From CAMQVM01 sp044433365 (GTDB lineage: Bacteria > Bacteroidota > Bacteroidia > Bacteroidales > Rikenellaceae), in the NCBI GenBank assembly GCA_044433365.1, contig JAWXTR010000064.1, positions 1 through 17,892 of the forward strand: a stretch of 17,892 nucleotides of DNA, given 5' to 3'. A program made the translations under genes and the position numbers. Positions 7,397-15,400 of the stretch are shown here, in pieces. Position 1 is the stretch's first letter, and every line of letters starts with the position of its first letter. The notes beneath the pieces are model-generated. The model saw only the letters and a list, made by a program, of their open reading frames with translations, did not search any database and was not told the origin of the DNA.

Positions 7397-8401
7397 ATGG
7401 AAGAGTTTGGTTTTATTGGAGTTATCGTTGTACTCTCAATAATATTTTTATCAGTATTTTTATACTTCATTCCTATTGGTTTGTGGTTTTCAGCTGCTGT
7501 TTCAGGTGTAAATATGAGCCTTTTACAGCTTGTTTTAATGCGTTGGAGAAAGGTTCCGCCTACTGTTATAGTTTCGTCTATGATAGAGGGTACAAAGGCT
7601 GGACTGGAACTTACAGCCAACGAACTAGAGGCGCACTTTTTAGCTGGGGGAAATGTTAGCAATGTGGTGCACGCTCTGGTTTCAGCCCAAAAAGCAAACA
7701 TCAATTTAGATTTTAAAATGGCTACTGCAATCGACCTTGCAGGTCGTAATGTATTTGAAGCGGTACAGATGTCGGTAAATCCAAAGGTTATAAATACTCC
7801 TCCTGTATCGGCAGTTGCAAGAGATGGTATCCAACTTATTGCCAAAGCAAGGGTAACAGTTCGTGCCAACATCAAACAACTAGTTGGTGGTGCAGGTGAA
7901 GAGACTATCTTAGCTCGTGTAGGTGAGGGTATTGTATCTTCTATTGGTTCGTCGGATAGCCACAAATCGGTGTTAGAAAATCCAGATTTTATCTCTAAAG
8001 TGGTACTGAGCAAAGGTCTAGATGCTGGAACAGCTTTCGAAATCCTATCTATTGATATTGCAGATATTGATGTTGGTAAAAATATCGGTGCATTTCTACA
8101 AATGGACCAAGCAAATGCAGACAAAAACATTGCACAAGCTAAGGCGGAAGAAAAGCGTGCAATGGCAGTTGCATTAGAGCAAGAGATGAAAGCAAAAGCG
8201 GGCGAAGCTCGTGCAAAAGTAATTGAGGCTGAGGCAGAAATTCCTCTAGCAATAGCAGAATCTTTTAGAAGTGGAAATTTAGGAATAATGGACTACTACA
8301 AATTAAAAAATATTCAAGCCGACACCCAAATGAGAGAAAACATTGCTATGCCAAGTAGTAATTCAAGCTCTTCTATCAAAAACGAAGATAGTAAGAAATA
8401 G
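7397..8401 (+). CDS. floA: flotillin-like protein FloA (UPF0365/YqfA family)
   Basis: This 334-residue protein matches FloA in length and content. An N-terminal membrane hairpin covers residues about 5-30, followed by the SPFH-like core. Recognisable stretches are RWRKVPPTVIVSSMIEGTKA, VNPKVINTPPVSAVARDGIQ, RANIKQLVGGAGEETILARV and IDIADIDVGKNIGAFLQMDQ. The region from about 235 to 285 is Ala/Glu/Lys-rich (NIAQAKAEEKRAMAVALEQE), the coiled-coil part used for oligomerisation. FloA forms membrane foci linked with lipid organisation, secretion and signalling. NfeD lies directly upstream and a strong terminator directly downstream, so this is the last gene of its unit. A 253-residue open frame on the opposite strand within this gene is a shadow. 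Confidence 0.95.
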   Translation: MEEFGFIGVIVVLSIIFLSVFLYFIPIGLWFSAAVSGVNMSLLQLVLMRWRKVPPTVIVSSMIEGTKAGLELTANELEAHFLAGGNVSNVVHALVSAQKANINLDFKMATAIDLAGRNVFEAVQMSVNPKVINTPPVSAVARDGIQLIAKARVTVRANIKQLVGGAGEETILARVGEGIVSSIGSSDSHKSVLENPDFISKVVLSKGLDAGTAFEILSIDIADIDVGKNIGAFLQMDQANADKNIAQAKAEEKRAMAVALEQEMKAKAGEARAKVIEAEAEIPLAIAESFRSGNLGIMDYYKLKNIQADTQMRENIAMPSSNSSSSIKNEDSKK

Positions 8402-8433
8402 GGAGGAGTTATAAAGCATATTTATCAAATAAT

Positions 8434-8486
8434 AACAGAGAGAGTAACTATATCTAAAAATTTATAGTTACTCTCTCTGTTTTTAT
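8434..8486 (+). terminator. strong intrinsic terminator after floA
   Basis: A perfect 18-bp stem (8435-8452 against 8463-8480, arms ACAGAGAGAGTAACTATA), extendable by one pair, has a 10-base loop. It is followed by TTTTTATT. It lies 33 bases after the floA stop. Confidence 0.9.
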
Positions 8487-8590
8487 TAAATATTGATACA
8501 ATTTAGCCTTTTTTACTTTTAATTATTACATTTTATAAGTTTTTTATCTAAAAAATTTTAAATATATAATGATATTTAAGAAATAAGTGT

Positions 8591-8598
8591 TATATTTG
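8591..8598 (+). promoter_or_regulatory. promoter -7 box (TATATTTG) with long leader
   Basis: TATATTTG matches the Bacteroidota -7 consensus exactly. The ATG at 8677 is 78 bases further on. The leader holds a small hairpin GAAGT-TTTTCT-ACTTC at about 8617-8632. No clear -33 TTTG is present. Confidence 0.5.
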
Positions 8599-8676
8599 CA
8601 TTAATATTGAGGTGAGGAAGTTTTTCTACTTCAATTCGAACTATTTCTATACAAATATATTATATCAACAAACTGA

Positions 8677-9189
8677 ATGTACAACAAAGTTTTTAGTGGT
8701 TACAACAAATTAAAATATTTTATGCGTGTCAAATATTGGAGAGGACGTAGCGTCCACTCTCCTTTTTTGTATAACGTAATTAGAGAGGGGTTTATGAAAA
8801 ATGAAAACCTACCTATTGATGAATCATTTTTTAATAAGTTAAGGGAAAATACCTTCTCTTATGACCAAGCAATGCGTGTTTGTAGGCTTTTTACACATTT
8901 AGGATATGAAACCTATACATTTGATACTCAAAACTATAATGGTGAAGATATGGTTATTGTATCTGGTGAGCTAAATCCTAACGAAATTTCAGCTATAGCT
9001 AAACAAAATCGCTCTAAGCGACGCACTATTTGCGTGGTTGTAAGAGCTATCTACAAAGATAAGCGACGACACCAGAAATGGAATTTACTATCGGTTATTA
9101 CAGGTGGTGTCGCTGTAGATTTATACCACAATGGCTATCTTTTTATAGATAGATTCTTAAACAGACAAAATTTTAAAATGAGATTCTAA
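8677..9189 (+). CDS. small protein resembling a reduced Bacteroidota SAM-methyltransferase relative
   Basis: The product has 170 residues, is basic, and has no signal peptide or membrane segment. Its N-terminus carries YWRGRSVHSPFLYNVIREGF, like the G-x-HSPF-x-Y opening of a class I methyltransferase-like family common in Bacteroidota. Its C-terminus, GGVAVDLYHNGYLFIDR ending in QNFKMRF, is like the end of the same family. The middle is too short for a full Rossmann core, and no glycine-rich SAM-binding motif (E/DxGxGxG) is visible. It is therefore either a reduced paralogue or a non-enzymatic relative. Its flanks have separate promoters, so it is probably monocistronic. The relationship is inferred from terminal motifs only; the function is unknown. 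Confidence 0.6.
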   Translation: MYNKVFSGYNKLKYFMRVKYWRGRSVHSPFLYNVIREGFMKNENLPIDESFFNKLRENTFSYDQAMRVCRLFTHLGYETYTFDTQNYNGEDMVIVSGELNPNEISAIAKQNRSKRRTICVVVRAIYKDKRRHQKWNLLSVITGGVAVDLYHNGYLFIDRFLNRQNFKMRF

Positions 9190-9270
9190 AACGAACTATA
9201 GTGAGCTTCTAAAAAATTAAAAGTTTTTTGGTATTTACTTTTGTGCCGTTTTCTTTAATTGAAATTGCAC

Positions 9271-9278
9271 TATTTTTG
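9271..9278 (+). promoter_or_regulatory. promoter -7 box (TATTTTTG)
   Basis: TATTTTTG fits TAnnTTTG and lies about 81 bases before the adenosyltransferase ATG. The leader contains a GAAAACT/AGTTTTC hairpin at 9307-9338, whose sequence resembles the dispersed TTCTAAATTCTGGATTT element. Confidence 0.45.
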
Positions 9279-9359
9279 CAGAAAAGTAAATATTCAAATA
9301 ACCTATGAAAACTTCTAAAATCTAAATTTGTAGTTTTCACTTATTATTTTACTAAATAT

Positions 9360-9935
9360 ATGGCAATATACACACGTACTGGCGACAAAGGTACCACCTC
9401 ACTTATCGGAGGTGAAAGAGTTGCAAAAAATGACCTAAGAATTGAGGCTTATGGTACTGTAGATGAGCTTTCTGCATATATAGCAGAGCTTTACGACACA
9501 ATGGAATATTATGAAGATATGCTTTTAGAGCTTTACCAACCCATTCGTGAAGATATTCTCTATATAATCAATAGATTAATGGATATTGAGGCTCTTTTTG
9601 CAGCCGAAAAATCGATGTACGACAAATTACCACCAATAACTATTGAAGATATTACACGCCTAGAGAGAGGAATCGATACAGTTACGGAATATTTACCCAA
9701 AGTATTCAAATTTACACTACCTGTAGGTCACGTTTTGGTCTCAAAGGCTCATATATGTCGTACAGTATGCCGCAGAGCGGAGCGAAGGGCACTAAGTTGC
9801 AGTGCAGAGTTTGAAATCTCTTCTGAGGGCATTCAATATCTAAACCGACTTTCCGATTATCTTTACTCTCTATCTCGCTTCTTTAGCGTGAAATTAGAAG
9901 TAGAGGAGATTCTTTGGAAAGGAAAAGAAAAATAG
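9360..9935 (+). CDS. cob(I)alamin adenosyltransferase, PduO type
   Basis: This 191-residue cytoplasmic enzyme transfers adenosyl from ATP to cob(I)alamin, giving coenzyme B12. PduO hallmarks are present in order: YTRTGDKGTTSLIGGERVAK at residues 4-23 (ATP-binding N-terminus), EAYGTVDEL at 29-37, RTVCRRAER at 134-142 (active-site helix) and YLNRLSDYLYSLSRF at 160-174. The stretch LPVGH at 120-124 replaces the more usual PGG sequence, a small deviation that probably does not affect activity. Length is normal. The gene starts with ATG and has its own promoter. No other cobalamin gene is in the window, consistent with a salvage role supplying B12-dependent mutases elsewhere. Confidence 0.93.
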   Translation: MAIYTRTGDKGTTSLIGGERVAKNDLRIEAYGTVDELSAYIAELYDTMEYYEDMLLELYQPIREDILYIINRLMDIEALFAAEKSMYDKLPPITIEDITRLERGIDTVTEYLPKVFKFTLPVGHVLVSKAHICRTVCRRAERRALSCSAEFEISSEGIQYLNRLSDYLYSLSRFFSVKLEVEEILWKGKEK

Positions 9936-9973
9936 AGCAAATAAAAATTTTAACACAATTTTTATAGATAAAA

Positions 9974-10005
9974 ATTGCTTTTTGCAATAAGAAGTTTTAT
10001 ATTTG
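9974..10005 (+). promoter_or_regulatory. promoter for the DUF2795 gene
   Basis: ATTG at 9974-9977 and TATATTTG at 9998-10005 are 20 bases apart, the best-spaced Bacteroidota promoter in the window. The ATG follows at 10080 after a 74-base AT-rich leader. Confidence 0.6.
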
Positions 10006-10079
10006 CAAACTTAAAGAGGAAAAATATAAAAGATATTTTTCAATAAATGATTAAATTATTAAATAAAAATAGATAGAGT

Positions 10080-10301
10080 ATGTATTGGACTTTAGAACTT
10101 GCATCAAAAATGGAAGATGCACCATGGCCTGCAACAAAAGAGGAGCTAATTGATTATGCTGTTCGTTCAGGTGCACCATTAGAGGTAATTGAAAATCTTC
10201 AAGAGATAGAGGACGAGGGTGAAATTTATGAAAGTATCGAAGATATTTGGCCAGACTATCCTAGTAAAGACGATTTTTTCTTTAACGAGGAAGAATACTA
10301 A
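10080..10301 (+). CDS. DUF2795 domain protein
   Basis: This acidic 73-residue protein matches the small DUF2795 proteins that are widespread and strongly conserved in Bacteroidota. Visible family features are WPATKEELIDYAVRSGAP at residues 19-36, followed by VIENLQEIED, then IWPDYPSKDDFFFNEEEY at the C-terminus. Function is unknown; the conserved size and frequent single-gene transcription suggest a small regulatory or binding protein. It has its own promoter 74 bases upstream. No membrane segment or signal peptide is visible. Confidence 0.88.
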   Translation: MYWTLELASKMEDAPWPATKEELIDYAVRSGAPLEVIENLQEIEDEGEIYESIEDIWPDYPSKDDFFFNEEEY

Positions 10302-10403
10302 TAATTATACCTTTACTTTCACAAAACATTGAATTAGAGAGGTCAAAAGAGTGTTAAAATGGAATCAAAACCATCATAAAAAATCACGACAAAGGCTTCT
10401 AAG

Positions 10404-10488
10404 GGGGAGTTTTAAAGACTACATTTCAAAACTTATATATTGTTATTATTCTTCAATAACATATAGAGTGTGGTTTTTAAAGCTCCTC
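10404..10488. repeat. 85-base long hairpin, G-U compatible stem
   Basis: GGAGTTTTAAAGACTACA at 10406-10423 pairs with TGTGGTTTTTAAAGCTCC at 10469-10486. The three positions that are not Watson-Crick are all G-U pairs when read as RNA. An inner stem (10436-10447 against 10455-10465, one bulged base, loop ATTCTTC) completes a long hairpin. The outer arms share GGGAG-TTTTAAA with the terminator arms at 10521. It may be a structured RNA, a small palindromic element, or a degenerate tandem of the neighbouring terminator. Confidence 0.55.
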
Positions 10489-10520
10489 AAGCATTTAAAA
10501 GAACTTCTAAATCAAATTTT

Positions 10521-10569
10521 AGGGGAGTTCTAAATCCTGTATTTTGAGAGATTTTAGAACTCCCCTTTA
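10521..10569 (+). terminator. hairpin terminator and copy of the dispersed element
   Basis: A perfect 14-bp stem (10521-10534 against 10553-10566, arms AGGGGAGTTCTAAA) is followed by only a short T tract (TTTA). The sequence 10526-10549 is a copy of the dispersed TTCTAAATTCTGGATTT motif; here both arms of the hairpin are intact. It separates the DUF2795 gene from the membrane protein gene and could act in either direction. Confidence 0.65.
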
Positions 10570-10646
10570 CACCATCTTTAGAGTTGCATATATTATTCAA
10601 ATTAATTCAAATAATTATACAATTTTATAGCATAAATTATTATACA

Positions 10647-11258
10647 GTGAACTTTATCAGAAAAACTTATGATTGGGTATTGCATTGGGCAGATACTCGT
10701 TGGGGAGTGTACGCACTTTTTATTTTAGCATTTATAGAATCTAGCTTTTTTATTATTCCACCTGATGTACTGCTTATTGCACTATGTTTAGGAGTTACAA
10801 AATCGTCATTCCGCTACGCTGCTATTGCAACCGTTGGGTCGGTACTTGGAGCAATTGCTGGATATGCAATTGGTCAGTATGCTTGGATTTCTGATGGTGA
10901 ATTTACCCCATTTGCTCACTTTTTTTTCAATAATATCCCAGGATTTACAATCGAAGTGTATGAAAAAATCAGCGCATGGTATGCTGAGTACAATTTCTGG
11001 GTGGTATTTACCGCTGGATTCACACCTGTACCATTTAAGGTGATTACGATTACATCAGGTGTGTTTGATATTAATTTTTTTATCTTTATAATTGCATCTT
11101 TAGTGAGTCGTGGAGCACGTTTCTTTATTATTGGAGCTATGATTTGGAAGTTTGGTGCACCTATAAAGGTGTTTATTGATAAATATTTCAATATCTTAGC
11201 ACTCCTATTTACAGTGCTACTTATTGGTGGTTTTGTTCTTATAAAATATATCTTTTAA
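10647..11258 (+). CDS. VTT/DedA-like (YqaA-type) membrane protein
   Basis: This polytopic inner-membrane protein belongs to the SNARE-associated/VTT family, whose DedA members take part in lipid flipping and membrane homeostasis. Recognisable stretches are ALFILAFIESSFFIIPPDVL (the E-x-x-x-x-PP re-entrant motif), GSVLGAIAGYAIG and TAGFTPVPFKVITITSGV (the F/G-x-x-P-x-P-x-K/R element), followed by SRGARFFIIGAMIW. I prefer GTG at 10647 (VNFIRKTYDWVLHWADT, 203 residues), which matches usual family starts. The frame is also open to an ATG at 10584 (224 residues), but that adds an AT-rich stretch starting 18 bases after the terminator stem. AroE follows after 17 bases, so the two are probably co-transcribed. 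Confidence 0.85.
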   Translation: MNFIRKTYDWVLHWADTRWGVYALFILAFIESSFFIIPPDVLLIALCLGVTKSSFRYAAIATVGSVLGAIAGYAIGQYAWISDGEFTPFAHFFFNNIPGFTIEVYEKISAWYAEYNFWVVFTAGFTPVPFKVITITSGVFDINFFIFIIASLVSRGARFFIIGAMIWKFGAPIKVFIDKYFNILALLFTVLLIGGFVLIKYIF

Positions 11259-11275
11259 AACCCAAATAAATTATT

Positions 11276-12073
11276 ATGTCGAATATAACAGAAAATAGCA
11301 ATCCTATTTTAGAGACGTGCAAAAGAAATAAGCTCGGGTTGATAGGATTTCCTCTTGGACACTCATTTTCAGCACGTTATTTTAACGCTAAATTCAAAGA
11401 TTTAGGGTTAAAAGAGTGGAAATATGAGAATTTTCCGATAGAAAATATAGATTCAGTTGTAGAAGTGATTAAAAATAATCCTACATTGAGAGGATTTAAC
11501 GTTACTATTCCTCATAAATTGGCTATAATTCCATACCTAAGCCATATAGACGAAAGTGCCGCAAAAATAGGAGCTGTAAACTGCGTGGAGATACTCCCTA
11601 ATGGTGAATTAAAGGGGTATAACACCGATTGCATTGGATTTCGTCTATCCCTCGAAGATATGCTAAACACAAAAGAGACAACTATATTTAAAGCTTTAGT
11701 GCTTGGAACTGGCGGAGCTAGCCGAGCTGTGGTTGTCGCTCTCGAGCAGCTGGGAATAGAGTACAAACTGATATCGAGAAGAGCATCTGAAGGGGTACTA
11801 AGCTATAAGGAACTGACCGATGAAATTTTGGAGTCGTCAAAAATAATTATCAACACTACCCCACTTGGTATGTCGCCAAAACTAGAGGGTATTCCATCTA
11901 TAAACTACAATGTAATAGGTAAAAATCACTTCCTTTTTGACCTTATTTTCAACCCTAGTGAGACTCGATTTATGTATGAGGGAAGAAAACGTGGGGCTAC
12001 GGTCAAAAATGGATATGAGATGCTTGTTGGTCAAGCTGAGGCTTGGTGGAAGATTTTAGAGGTTAGGAATTAG
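11276..12073 (+). CDS. aroE: shikimate dehydrogenase (NADP+)
   Basis: This 265-residue cytoplasmic enzyme reduces 3-dehydroshikimate to shikimate with NADPH in aromatic amino-acid and chorismate synthesis. The substrate site GHSFS (28-32), the catalytic Lys in NVTIPHK (Lys81) and the catalytic Asp in NTD (Asp118) are all present. The NADP-binding loop is GTGGASRAV at 144-152, followed by NTTPLGM. The first 18 residues (MSNITENSNPILETCKRN) precede the usual start of the family (KLGLIGFPLGHS) and may be a short extension, or translation may begin later. Length is otherwise normal. It follows the VTT-like gene by 17 bases. The stop codon lies within a short direct repeat (TTAGAGGTTAGG/TTAGAGGTTAAGG). 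Confidence 0.94.
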   Translation: MSNITENSNPILETCKRNKLGLIGFPLGHSFSARYFNAKFKDLGLKEWKYENFPIENIDSVVEVIKNNPTLRGFNVTIPHKLAIIPYLSHIDESAAKIGAVNCVEILPNGELKGYNTDCIGFRLSLEDMLNTKETTIFKALVLGTGGASRAVVVALEQLGIEYKLISRRASEGVLSYKELTDEILESSKIIINTTPLGMSPKLEGIPSINYNVIGKNHFLFDLIFNPSETRFMYEGRKRGATVKNGYEMLVGQAEAWWKILEVRN

Positions 12074-12144
12074 AGGTTAAGGTTAAGTAGACAGTTATCA
12101 AATGGGGCTTAGACCCTGCCCTCCGGCATTAGACAGCTAGAACT

Positions 12145-12172
12145 GTAGAGACGTTGGGTCTCAACGTCTGTA
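12145..12172. repeat. extragenic palindrome (GTAGAGACGTTG family)
   Basis: GTAGAGACGTTG-GGTCT-CAACGTCTGTAA is a near-perfect palindrome (core arms 12150-12156 and 12162-12168). The half-site CCCAACGTCTCTAC recurs at 17581-17594. Palindromes of this kind are repeated in many Bacteroidota and other genomes, and their mobilisation is not established here. Confidence 0.7.
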
Positions 12173-12204
12173 ATCGAACACTGTAATTAATTATAAATTA
12201 TGCC

Positions 12205-12386
12205 AATAAAGGTTTGAAAAACCTTCTTCCGCTTTTGCGAGCGGAGCGAAGCCGTGAGTGGAAACGAACGATTTTTACCAGCCCAAAGGGCGTGCTTTTT
12301 TTAAAAAAGCATTAACAAAAGTTATTTTTTTATAACTCAGATTGTAAAAATAGCTCAAAATAGCTCGAAAATTTCAAACCTTTATT
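12205..12386. repeat. 182-base hairpin-rich element bounded by 15-bp inverted repeats
   Basis: AATAAAGGTTTGAAA at 12205-12219 is exactly complementary to TTTCAAACCTTTATT at 12372-12386. Between them lie several small hairpins: AAGGTTT/AAACCTT at 12209-12225, GCCC-AAA-GGGC near 12283-12293, and GCTTTTTTAAAAAAGC near 12296-12311. The flanks share ATAAATTAT-like sequence, but this is AT-rich and weak as a target duplication. No coding frame is present. A MITE-like element is likely. It occupies most of the 410-base gap between aroE and the SNF2 gene; the rest shows only the palindrome at 12145 and AT-rich sequence. Confidence 0.55.
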
Positions 12387-12483
12387 CGCATGAACTATAA
12401 ATTATAAATTATAAATAAATTACTTAGGCAAAAAAACGGATACAGTCCAACAAATATTTAACACTTTTTTACTTACACATATT

Positions 12484-15400
12484 ATGAAAACTACTGATAT
12501 GGAATTATTTATTTCATCGACTGATAGCCATACATTATCTGTTTTAAAATTTATTGCATACTGCTTAAAACCACCAATTCTTGGCTCTATAAAATCTTTT
12601 TCAAAGAGCATTGGCAAAAGTGCACAAGAGACTGAAAACGTAATAAATAAATTAGTAAGTAAAAGAATTGTAATAAGAGTAGAAAATTACTACAACAACT
12701 ACTCAACTAACTATCTGTTTATCTGCATTAATGCCCAAGCACACACTATCTTGCTTAAAATGCTGGCTAAAGATGATGATGTCGAAGTATATGCAAAATA
12801 TGAGAAATATTTTAAAGAGTCGTTTAGCAGTATGGATTTTAGCGAAAATATTACTCGTATTAATCGTGCCGTTATACTCAACTTTTTAAAATTTAACACA
12901 ACAGAGAAATTACATAACGACGCTAGTAACTTTTGTAGAATAGATTATAAAAAATTTAACTACCTAACACACTTATCAAGTTATTGGATTAAACAACCAG
13001 AGTTAAAACCACTTATCGAATTACTTCCAGAAGATTGTAAAACAGAACTTATCAATTCTATGTATATTTCTGTTAGCGATGATTTAGATTATGAGAGTTT
13101 GGAGATATTAAATAATTTATCAGAGAGTAAAAACACCTATTTCTTAGCAATATACAGAGATATTCTTTCAGGTAATTTTTCTCTAATATCTGAGTGTAAA
13201 ACCGTAAATAGCACAAACTTTGTTGCCCTAACCATAATGTATACACTTCAAGGCAGATTTGAAACAGCTATTGAAGTATTTGAGTCGGGACTGAAATTAA
13301 AGAATAGAGAGAACAAAAGAAGAGATAAGTATAGTAATATTTGTATTTGCGACTTTATGTATCTAATATCTCTAATCAATTGTGGTATTGAGGTTAACAA
13401 AAATAAAATTACTAAATTTTGTACTCTTAGTTCAAAATCTCAATTTTATGATGAATATGAATTTCTTGTCATGTTTGGTCAATGTATATATGATGAAAAA
13501 TATATCGATTCGTATTTTAAATATAATTACCATCTTAGCAAAACAGTCGTTAAAAGACTGATATTTACGTCAATACTATCTAATTATTCTACAGGTGAAA
13601 CAAAAACTGAGCTTGAAGGGTTTCTAGTAGGGATAAATTTATCAAAATTCCCTGCTCTATATGCTCTCTACCCAAAAGAGCTTTTAAATAAATTAGAGAT
13701 AAACCTTCCCGAAGGTGTTGTATCTATTTTTCCAACTATTGTACGCTTAGAGGAGTGGGAAAAGGCTCTTAATAATATTATTGTCTCTAAAAAATCAGAA
13801 ACTGAGGTTAACAACACCGATAGTAGTAAGAAAAAAGGAAGAGTTGTATATTGTGTTGAGGCTAATTGTCATATTACACCAAAGCTTCAAACATCCAAAG
13901 ATGGTGGAAAAAGATGGACTAAAGGGCGTAATATAGCACTATCTACCTTTAAAGATGGTATAGAAGAGATGAGTGCGCTAGATAAATCAATAGCTAAACT
14001 TGTAAAAACCATTCAAACAGATCGCTACTATGGATTTAGCGAAAAGTACAGTTTAAATGGTATTGCAGTGTTAAGATTGCTAGTTGGTCACCCAAATCTA
14101 TACACTGAAAGATATAGAGATACCACTCTTATTCCTCTCGATATTAAGGAAGAGAAAGCATACCTATCTGTAAGAAAAGATAAAAATGGATTTCATATAT
14201 CAACGAATATTAATTTCAAAAATAGATATTCGATAGATGAGCGCATAAGGTGGCATGGCGAGACTCATATAACTATAGTTAACACTAACTACAGCAATAT
14301 TGCTCTTATCAAAAAACTATGGGAGATAAAAACATTTCCTCTTACTGCAGCCGAGAAACTAAAGGAGGTTTTGACGCTTCTTAGCAGTGAAATAGATATA
14401 CAGTCAAATCTATTAGTGCAAAATAACAATGTAAAAGTTATTGAAAGCAATAGCAACTTGACCGTTCAACTTATACCCAAAGCTGATGGTTTTAGAGGTG
14501 AGATATTTGTAAAACCTTTTAAAAACTCAACTCCATATTGCAAAGCAGGCGATGGAAATGAGAATATTATGGGTAATATAGATGGTGAATTAACTCAGAC
14601 AACACGCAATTTAAAGCTAGAGAAAAAAAATATTGTTACTTTAAACAACGAACTAATATCTTTTAATCACGATGAAAACTGGGTATATTTATTAGAAGGT
14701 GCCTTAGAGTGTCTCTCTTTTTTAGAAAAGCTACATCCCCTTGAATATGTCGATATCGAATGGCCTGAGGGTGTTGCCTTTAAGTTAAAGAGAAAAGTTG
14801 ATTTTAATAATTTTAATATATCTATTAAACACAATAGAAATTGGTTTGAAGTTGTTGGTAGTGTGACCTTTGACGACAAAGAAATTCAGCTTTCCGAAAT
14901 TATTGAGCAAATTTCAGTGAGCGGTAACGACAAATTTATTAATATTGGTGATAACGAATATATCACTCTAAGCGGTGAGCTTAAAAGGGCTGTAAAATCT
15001 ATAGAATCGCTTTCAACTAAAGGCAAAAAAGGAGAGTATAAAATCTCAGAATTTGCCATCGGGCTTATAAAAGATATTAAAGATAGCGATGCAAATTTCA
15101 AAGCTGACAAACATTTTAATGCTCTTGTAAAGAAAATTGAACAATCGCAAGATAAGGTATATACCATTCCAAAACAGTTACAAGCATCGCTACGCTCTTA
15201 CCAAGAAGAGGGTTTTGGGTTTATGTCACGCCTTGCTGATTGGGGTTCAGGTGCATGTCTTGCCGATGATATGGGCTTAGGCAAGACCGTACAAACTATT
15301 GCTATGCTACTTAGTCGTGCAAAATTAGGTGCTTCACTAATAATAGTTCCTGCATCGCTTATACATAATTGGAAGAGCGAAATTTTACGCTTTGCTCCCT

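Noticed and set aside
7369..8130. 253-codon open frame on the - strand
   Set aside because: It lies wholly antisense to floA, whose protein is strongly recognisable; the peptide is Ser/Thr/Ala-rich with no family features. It is a shadow.
10351..10533. 60-codon frame on the + strand
   Set aside because: It covers the long hairpin and the left terminator arm; the peptide is basic and unlike any family, and no promoter fits it.
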